This document shows positions 6,426-10,493 of a stretch of 10,493 nucleotides of DNA, piece after piece (position 1 is the stretch's first letter; every line of letters starts with the position of its first letter). The position numbers and the translations under genes are program-made. Source of the DNA: Flavobacteriaceae bacterium (GTDB lineage: Bacteria > Bacteroidota > Bacteroidia > Flavobacteriales > Weeksellaceae); the NCBI GenBank assembly GCA_031273305.1, contig JAISSC010000223.1, positions 1 through 10,493 on the forward strand, written 5' to 3'. The notes beneath the pieces were generated by a model. The model did no database searches, was not told the DNA's origin, and was given only the letters and a program-made list of their open reading frames with translations.

Positions 6426-6989
6426 TTGACAGAGAAAATTATCATCGGGATAGATCCGGGAACTAATGTAACGGGATACGGAGTTATAAGTGTCGTTAAG
6501 AAAAAGATGACATTGCTTTGCATAGATGAGCTAATTCTTCATAAACTGGATTCCCATGCGTTGAAATTGAAGAAAGTGTTTGAGAAGACATTGTCTTTAA
6601 TTGATACCTACCATCCTGACGAATTGGCAATAGAAGAACCTTTTTATGCTAAAAACGTTCAGTCTATGCTCAAGCTGGGACGGGCGCAGGGAGTGGCTAT
6701 GGCGGCAGGATTGTTGCGGGAGATTCCCATCACCGAATATCTTCCCAAGAAAGTAAAGATGTCGATAACAGGAAATGGAAATGCTTCTAAGGAGCAGGTT
6801 GCGGGGATGCTTAAAACCTTATTGAATTTAAACGAATTTCCCACTAAATATTTAGACGCATCGGATGGGTTGGCTTTGGCAGTATGCCATTTTTTGAATA
6901 ATGGTATCAATGCTTCAAAAGGAACAAAAAAATCCTATACGGGCTGGAGTTCTTTTGTGAAAAACAACCCTAAAAGGATAGATAAATAA
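6426..6989 (+). CDS. ruvC: Crossover junction endodeoxyribonuclease RuvC
   Basis: RuvC is the dimeric nuclease that resolves Holliday junctions made during recombination, acting with RuvAB. The 187 residues cover the full family length. The four acidic metal ligands are present: Asp10 in IGIDPGTN, Glu70 in AIEEPF, and Asp144 and Asp147 in DASDGLALA. The segment SITGNGNASKEQV (113-125) is also typical. The start must be TTG at 6426, because the first internal ATG (codon 28) would remove the catalytic Asp10 strand. The gene follows the UMP synthase stop by 9 bases and precedes the membrane protein gene by 14, so it is very likely co-transcribed. The C-terminal 25 residues are basic and probably flexible. 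Confidence 0.95.
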   Translation: MTEKIIIGIDPGTNVTGYGVISVVKKKMTLLCIDELILHKLDSHALKLKKVFEKTLSLIDTYHPDELAIEEPFYAKNVQSMLKLGRAQGVAMAAGLLREIPITEYLPKKVKMSITGNGNASKEQVAGMLKTLLNLNEFPTKYLDASDGLALAVCHFLNNGINASKGTKKSYTGWSSFVKNNPKRIDK

Positions 6990-7003
6990 ATACGACTAAA
7001 GAA

Positions 7004-7789
7004 GTGGCGAATTTTATCAGGAAGTGGATATTGGAGACTCAACTCTGGGTTTCCGTAATGGTTTCCTGTTTGTGCCTGTTTTTTGGGTTATTATATCAGG
7101 GAATTAATTATAAGCGGGTCTTTCTTGTATTCTTTTCTACGTTATCTGCCTATAATTTTATCTATCTTCATGCATCCGGGAATAGAATGCCGTATCGTAA
7201 AATCTCGTTGGGGTTGTTTTTTATCGGAATGCTCGGTTGGGTCTGTATCTTGTTGGAAGAAAGGGATTTATATTTGTCGGCAAACCTGTTATTTTTAAGT
7301 TTTATTGTGTTTATGTATAATTCAGGTTCTTTGGTAATACGAATCAGAAATATATTCCTTCTGAAAATTTTTGTTATTTCCTTTGTCTGGGCTTATTCGG
7401 TATTGTGGATAGGAAACAGCATTGTACCTGTCTCAATTCCCGGATTTATTAGCGTATTTCTGTTTATTGTCGGAATAACCATTCCTTTTGATATTTGCGA
7501 CATGGGGCGGGATTCCATACAAACCATACCTAAATTATTAGGGATAAAAAAGAGTAAATACTTTGCCTGTTTTTTCCTGTTGAGTTCTGCTGTGTTATTT
7601 TATTTGAATTTCCCTGAAAAAACAGACTTTGTTGTTTCATGGTCTCTGGCTTGTGGTGTTTCCGTTGCTTTGGTGTTGTTTATGAAAAGCAAAGACTCCT
7701 ATTTTTATACCCGGTTCTGGATAGAAGCCTGTTCTTCATTTCCCTTTATTCTACTGTATTTACTACAAAAAATAAGAGCCATCCTATAA
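7004..7789 (+). CDS. UbiA-like polytopic membrane protein with a degenerate first motif
   Basis: This protein has 261 residues from a GTG at 7004, which retains a short basic N-terminus before the first membrane segment; an in-frame TAA at 6983 blocks extension. It has about eight hydrophobic segments. PFDICDMGRDSIQTIPKLLG (161-180) looks like the second aspartate motif of UbiA prenyltransferases (Asp163, Asp166, Asp170), including the following T-I-P-x-L-L-G. The place of the first motif, usually NDxxDxxxD, is taken by AYNFIYLHA (49-57), which has no aspartate. So the Mg-diphosphate site would be incomplete. Bacteroidota carry UbiA-like proteins of this kind with unassigned function. It is the last gene of the UMP synthase-ruvC operon, and its end overlaps a leftward terminator. 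A prenyltransferase activity should not be assumed. Confidence 0.6.
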   Translation: MANFIRKWILETQLWVSVMVSCLCLFFGLLYQGINYKRVFLVFFSTLSAYNFIYLHASGNRMPYRKISLGLFFIGMLGWVCILLEERDLYLSANLLFLSFIVFMYNSGSLVIRIRNIFLLKIFVISFVWAYSVLWIGNSIVPVSIPGFISVFLFIVGITIPFDICDMGRDSIQTIPKLLGIKKSKYFACFFLLSSAVLFYLNFPEKTDFVVSWSLACGVSVALVLFMKSKDSYFYTRFWIEACSSFPFILLYLLQKIRAIL

Positions 7790-7800
7790 AGAATGACTCT
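7766..7800 (-). terminator. Intrinsic terminator for the leftward DUF4293-like gene
   Basis: Read leftward, AGAGTCAT (7800-7793) pairs with ATGGCTCT (7782-7775), allowing one G-U pair, across a 10-base loop. TTATTTTTTG follows directly, a good U-tract. On the other strand the same stem has a mismatch and no U-run, so it acts in one direction. It lies 27-52 bases past the DUF4293-like stop and inside the last codons of the convergent UbiA-like gene (stop 7787-7789). Confidence 0.65.
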
Positions 7801-7826
7801 CGCACTCATGAAAGTTGTTATGAGCT

Positions 7827-8207
7827 TTACCGGAATCTGTCTACGGATTTTATAAGTTTTTCGTCCTTATTGATGTATCTATTTGCCATGGCAAGCAAAA
7901 TAATCAGAAGAACCGGAACGAATAACTCAACACCTTTCTTAGGAGAAAAACCTCCTCCAGATGAATTTAGTAGATCATAGACCATAAAACCGATTAACAC
8001 TACGTTGATAATTATATTGCCATAATTAATTTTCTTTTGGAAATTTCTCCTTTTAAAACAAAAAAGAGAAATAAAAGCTAAGACCCCGATAATGAATAAA
8101 AGGGCTTTATCCGTTAACTCATTAGGGAGGAAATCGGTTATATATCCGAGTATTAACCCTATAACTCCCGTTAGTGTAAGATATAAACTTTGAACTCTCT
8201 GAATCAA
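7827..8207 (-). CDS. DUF4293-like small membrane protein
   Basis: This protein has 126 residues from a TTG at 8207 and four hydrophobic segments: about residues 10-24, 35-52, 64-80 and 92-110. It opens with IQRVQSLYLTL and ends with NRYINKDEKLIKSVDRFR. Both ends match my memory of the DUF4293 family, a Bacteroidota-specific membrane protein of unknown function. The frame can be extended to another TTG at 8231, but that codon lies inside the probable -7 box TACATTTG (8236-8229), so the inner TTG, at the usual family start, is preferred. It is divergent from rho and convergent with the UbiA-like gene. I recall DUF4293 genes beside rho in other Bacteroidota, which would fit, but I could not check this. 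No enzymatic motif is visible. Confidence 0.75.
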   Translation of the reverse strand: MIQRVQSLYLTLTGVIGLILGYITDFLPNELTDKALLFIIGVLAFISLFCFKRRNFQKKINYGNIIINVVLIGFMVYDLLNSSGGGFSPKKGVELFVPVLLIILLAMANRYINKDEKLIKSVDRFR

Positions 8208-8228
8208 GGTAGTTAATTTTTTACGGTA

Positions 8229-8236
8229 CAAATGTA
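8229..8236 (-). promoter_or_regulatory. Probable -7 box for the DUF4293-like gene
   Basis: Read leftward, TACATTTG fits TAnnTTTG exactly. Transcription would begin about 7 bases downstream, near 8222, leaving about 15 bases before the TTG at 8207. No clear -33 TTTG is seen. The box decides the start codon of the gene, because the outer TTG at 8231 falls within it. Confidence 0.5.
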
Positions 8237-8287
8237 AAAAAAATTAGTGTTGATAATAAATTATTTTGTAATATTGCCATGTAATTA

Positions 8288-8300
8288 ATCTATGATAGAT
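8288..8300. other. 13-base palindrome between the DUF4293-like gene and rho
   Basis: ATCTAT-G-ATAGAT is a perfect dyad around a central G in the 180-base divergent region, 111 bases before the rho ATG. It could be a protein-binding site or occur by chance in AT-rich DNA. No -7 box for rho with a clean TAnnTTTG is visible in 8240-8405. Confidence 0.25.
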
Positions 8301-8411
8301 AAGATTAGTGCATTATTCATAAAGTTACTACTGTATCTCTATATAAAAAAAATCAGAATCAAAGTTTTACACATAACATCAAGTATTTAAATCATTTAGT
8401 AAGCATAATTT

Positions 8412-10088
8412 ATGTTTGAAGAACAAAAGCTAAAAGCAATGAAGGTAGCTGATTTGCAGACCATTGCCGGAGAATTAGAAATCAAAAGTTCAGGATTAAA
8501 AAAAACGGAATTAATAGAATCAATTTTAACTCATCAGAATAAAGAGACTGATGATAATAGTGATAGCACAAAACCGGTTGATAATCCTAACATTGTGACA
8601 GAAAAACGCCAAAGAAAAAGAATACCTTCCAGACCTCAGAAAATTCTTTTCCCTGAGGAAGAAAAATCAGGTATAGAAGATATTTTAAAGGACGAAAAAC
8701 CCGGAGATAAAGAAGAAATCCGGGAGAATGTATTAGTAGATGACGATGATTTCAAAGAATCTACTGTATACAGGAGACCTCAGGTAATTTTGAGAAAAAG
8801 TGCTGACAGTACATATTTTCAAAAAACGATTATCAATAAGGACGAAAATACGATTGACGAAAAAACGATTATTGATGAAGAAGAGAAACCCAATCATCAA
8901 AAGCAGAAAAGTCTTACCAAGAACGACTATAAGCCAGCCAATGGGAATAAATACCGCTCTTCAAGTTATGAATTTGAAGGGATTATTACCACAGAAGGAG
9001 TATTGGAGATTACTCAGGATGGATATGGCTTTTTACGTTCTTCGGACTTTAATTACCTGTCATCTCCGGATGATGTCTATGTTTCTCCATCTCAAATAAA
9101 ACTTTTCGGACTTAAGACCGGAGATACGGTTACAGGAGAGGTCAGACCTCCCAGAGAAGGAGAGAAATTCTTCCCGTTGGTTAAGATAGTTGAAATTAAC
9201 GGAAGGGAGCCTTCGTTTGTTCGTGACAGAGTTTCTTTTGAGCATTTAACTCCGTTATTTCCCGAAGAAAAATTTAGACTGGCAGGAACAGGGGCAACTC
9301 TTTCCACACGCGTAGTAGATTTATTTTCTCCGATAGGAAAAGGACAAAGAGGAATGATAGTAGCCCAACCTAAGACAGGTAAAACACTCCTATTGAAGGA
9401 CATTGCCAATGTAATTTCCGTTAACCATCCGGAAGTTTATATGATCGTCCTGTTAATTGATGAACGTCCGGAAGAAGTAACCGACATGCAACGAAGCGTA
9501 AAAGGAGAAGTAATTGCCTCTACCTTTGATGAATCCGCCGAAAAGCATGTAAAAGTAGCCAATATAGTTTTATCTAAAGCTCAGCGAATGGTAGAATGCG
9601 GGCATGATGTAGTCATACTTTTAGATTCCATCACCCGGTTAGCCCGTGCTTATAATACAGTATCTCCTGCATCAGGAAAAGTATTGTCGGGAGGTGTAGA
9701 TGCAAACGCACTTCATAAACCCAAACGTTTTTTCGGTGCAGCAAGGAATATCGAAGGAGGAGGTTCGCTCACCATTATTGCAACGGCATTGATAGATACC
9801 GGCTCTAAAATGGATGAAGTTATCTTTGAAGAATTTAAAGGAACTGGAAATATGGAACTTCAATTAGACAGGAAAATTGCCAATAAGAGAATTTATCCTG
9901 CGATTGATCTGGTTTCTTCCTCCACTCGTCGGGATGATCTATTACTGGATGCAGTAACACAGCAAAGAATGTGGATCTTAAGAAATCACTTAGCAGATAT
10001 GAACCCGCTGGAAGCGATGGAGTTCCTGAGAAACAGACTGGAACGTTCTCTTTCCAATGAAGAGTTTTTATTGACAATGAACCAATAG
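8412..10088 (+). CDS. rho: Transcription termination factor Rho with a disordered N-terminal insert
   Basis: Rho is a hexameric RNA-dependent ATPase that ends transcription by translocating along untranslated RNA. There are 558 residues. An N-terminal Rho_N helical domain (about 1-42) is followed by a charged low-complexity insert (about 43-185), absent from the 419-residue E. coli protein. The RNA-binding cold-shock-like domain (about 188-260) has DGYGFLRS at 203-210. The ATPase core has Walker A AQPKTGKT (318-325), DERPEEVTDM with Glu351 as the likely catalytic acid, and Walker B VILLDS with Asp405. The Q-loop GKVLSGGVDANALHKPKRFF is at 422-441, the R-loop GSKMDEVIFEEFKGTG at 464-479, and the subunit-interface arginines lie around LDRKIANKR (485-493). 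All key residues are present. The insert contains a repeated KTII at 138-141 and 151-154. It is transcribed alone, with a hairpin 48 bases past its stop. Confidence 0.97.
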   Translation: MFEEQKLKAMKVADLQTIAGELEIKSSGLKKTELIESILTHQNKETDDNSDSTKPVDNPNIVTEKRQRKRIPSRPQKILFPEEEKSGIEDILKDEKPGDKEEIRENVLVDDDDFKESTVYRRPQVILRKSADSTYFQKTIINKDENTIDEKTIIDEEEKPNHQKQKSLTKNDYKPANGNKYRSSSYEFEGIITTEGVLEITQDGYGFLRSSDFNYLSSPDDVYVSPSQIKLFGLKTGDTVTGEVRPPREGEKFFPLVKIVEINGREPSFVRDRVSFEHLTPLFPEEKFRLAGTGATLSTRVVDLFSPIGKGQRGMIVAQPKTGKTLLLKDIANVISVNHPEVYMIVLLIDERPEEVTDMQRSVKGEVIASTFDESAEKHVKVANIVLSKAQRMVECGHDVVILLDSITRLARAYNTVSPASGKVLSGGVDANALHKPKRFFGAARNIEGGGSLTIIATALIDTGSKMDEVIFEEFKGTGNMELQLDRKIANKRIYPAIDLVSSSTRRDDLLLDAVTQQRMWILRNHLADMNPLEAMEFLRNRLERSLSNEEFLLTMNQ

Positions 10089-10136
10089 TTGAGATTTTCT
10101 TACTGTTTTCGTAGATTTATGGAATAATTCATAGTT

Positions 10137-10167
10137 AGAGGCTGCCTTGACTTTTTGGACAGCCTCT
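10137..10167 (+). terminator. Hairpin terminator after rho
   Basis: AGAGGCTG (10137-10144) pairs perfectly with CAGCCTCT (10160-10167). CC and GG extend the stem past a bulged A, and the loop is TTGACTTTTT. It begins 48 bases after the rho stop. The downstream tract TTGTCAACT is only weakly U-rich, so efficiency is uncertain. Hairpins with AGAGGCTG arms are common gene-end structures in Bacteroidota as far as I recall. Confidence 0.6.
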
Positions 10168-10391
10168 TGTCAACTAATGAATATAAAAAATGGTGTACGC
10201 CACCACTTTTACATAACAGGACAGTATGCGTAATGTCGCCTAAAATTTTCAATTACCGATATAAAACAAAATGATAATCCGCAAGAAACCTTGTTCGCAA
10301 TCAAAGTCCCGGAGGGACGACACTTTATTAACCGTATGCTTTAGCTTACGGACAAACGGCAGCAACATGATGACAAGTCCCGCACCTTATA
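10168..10391. repeat. Gene-free stretch with short palindromes
   Basis: No credible coding frame is seen. TGGTG/CACCA (10191-10195 with 10201-10205), GTCCC-GGA-GGGAC (10306-10318) and CCGTATGC-TTTA-GCTTACGG (10332-10351, one mismatch) are short hairpins of the same style as those at 371-534. This is the second cluster of this kind in the window. None has a T-run. They are best described as dispersed intergenic palindromes. Confidence 0.5.
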
Positions 10392-10421
10392 TTTGCATTA
10401 TGATAAAAAGAGATAACTTTG
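10392..10421 (+). promoter_or_regulatory. Two-element Bacteroidota promoter pointing out of the window
   Basis: TTTG (10392-10395) and TAACTTTG (10414-10421) match the -33 TTTG and -7 TAnnTTTG consensus with an 18-base spacer, slightly shorter than the usual 19-21. Transcription would begin near 10428. The remaining 65 bases contain AAAAGGAAAGGAACC but no ATG, so the gene it drives starts beyond the right edge or uses another start. Confidence 0.6.
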
Positions 10422-10493
10422 TAATATAATTAACAGTAAAATTCAAAAGGAAAGGAACCAAAACAGTAACCTATAGTCCCGTAAAAGGAAGAC

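Noticed and set aside
8411..8418. TATGTTTG as a -7 box for rho
   Set aside because: It matches TAnnTTTG but overlaps the rho start codon, so transcription would begin inside the gene; this is a chance match.

Overview
The window looks like a chromosomal segment of a Bacteroidota bacterium of moderate-to-low GC. The signs are a probable type IX secretion (T9SS) sorting tail at the left edge, promoters of the Bacteroidota type (TAnnTTTG at -7), a DUF4293-type membrane protein, a Rho factor carrying a long charged disordered insert, and several non-ATG starts with little Shine-Dalgarno signal. The class (Flavobacteriia or Bacteroidia) cannot be fixed from the sequence alone.

Layout. Positions 2-64 hold the last 20 codons of a rightward gene. 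Positions 65-573 carry no credible gene; they are a mosaic of inverted repeats and interspersed-repeat fragments. A leftward three-gene operon follows, read from 4781 down to 574: a membrane-anchored SGNH/GDSL hydrolase, a second exported SGNH hydrolase overlapping the first gene by 23 bp, and an MBOAT O-acyltransferase of the AlgI/PatA/DltB type. Together they look like a cell-envelope glycan O-acylation (probably O-acetylation) module. The MBOAT would move acyl groups across the inner membrane, and the two SGNH proteins would transfer them to, or remove them from, a polymer outside it.

Divergent from this, a rightward operon (5052-7789) encodes an OPRT-ODC fusion that closely resembles animal UMP synthase (UMPS), then RuvC, then a degenerate UbiA-like membrane protein. 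A convergent small gene (DUF4293-like, 7827-8207) is read leftward and ends in a hairpin terminator that overlaps the UbiA-like gene. Transcription termination factor rho (8412-10088) follows rightward with its own hairpin terminator. The last 320 bases hold more short palindromes and a two-element Bacteroidota promoter pointing out of the window.

The most notable points are the eukaryote-type UMPS fusion, the paired SGNH plus MBOAT module, the nested cruciform-forming repeat at 414-491, and a UbiA-like protein that keeps only the second aspartate motif. I found no tRNA, rRNA, CRISPR array, transposase or phage gene. No wholly unknown system can be demonstrated here. All similarity statements come from recognising motifs by eye; no database search was run.
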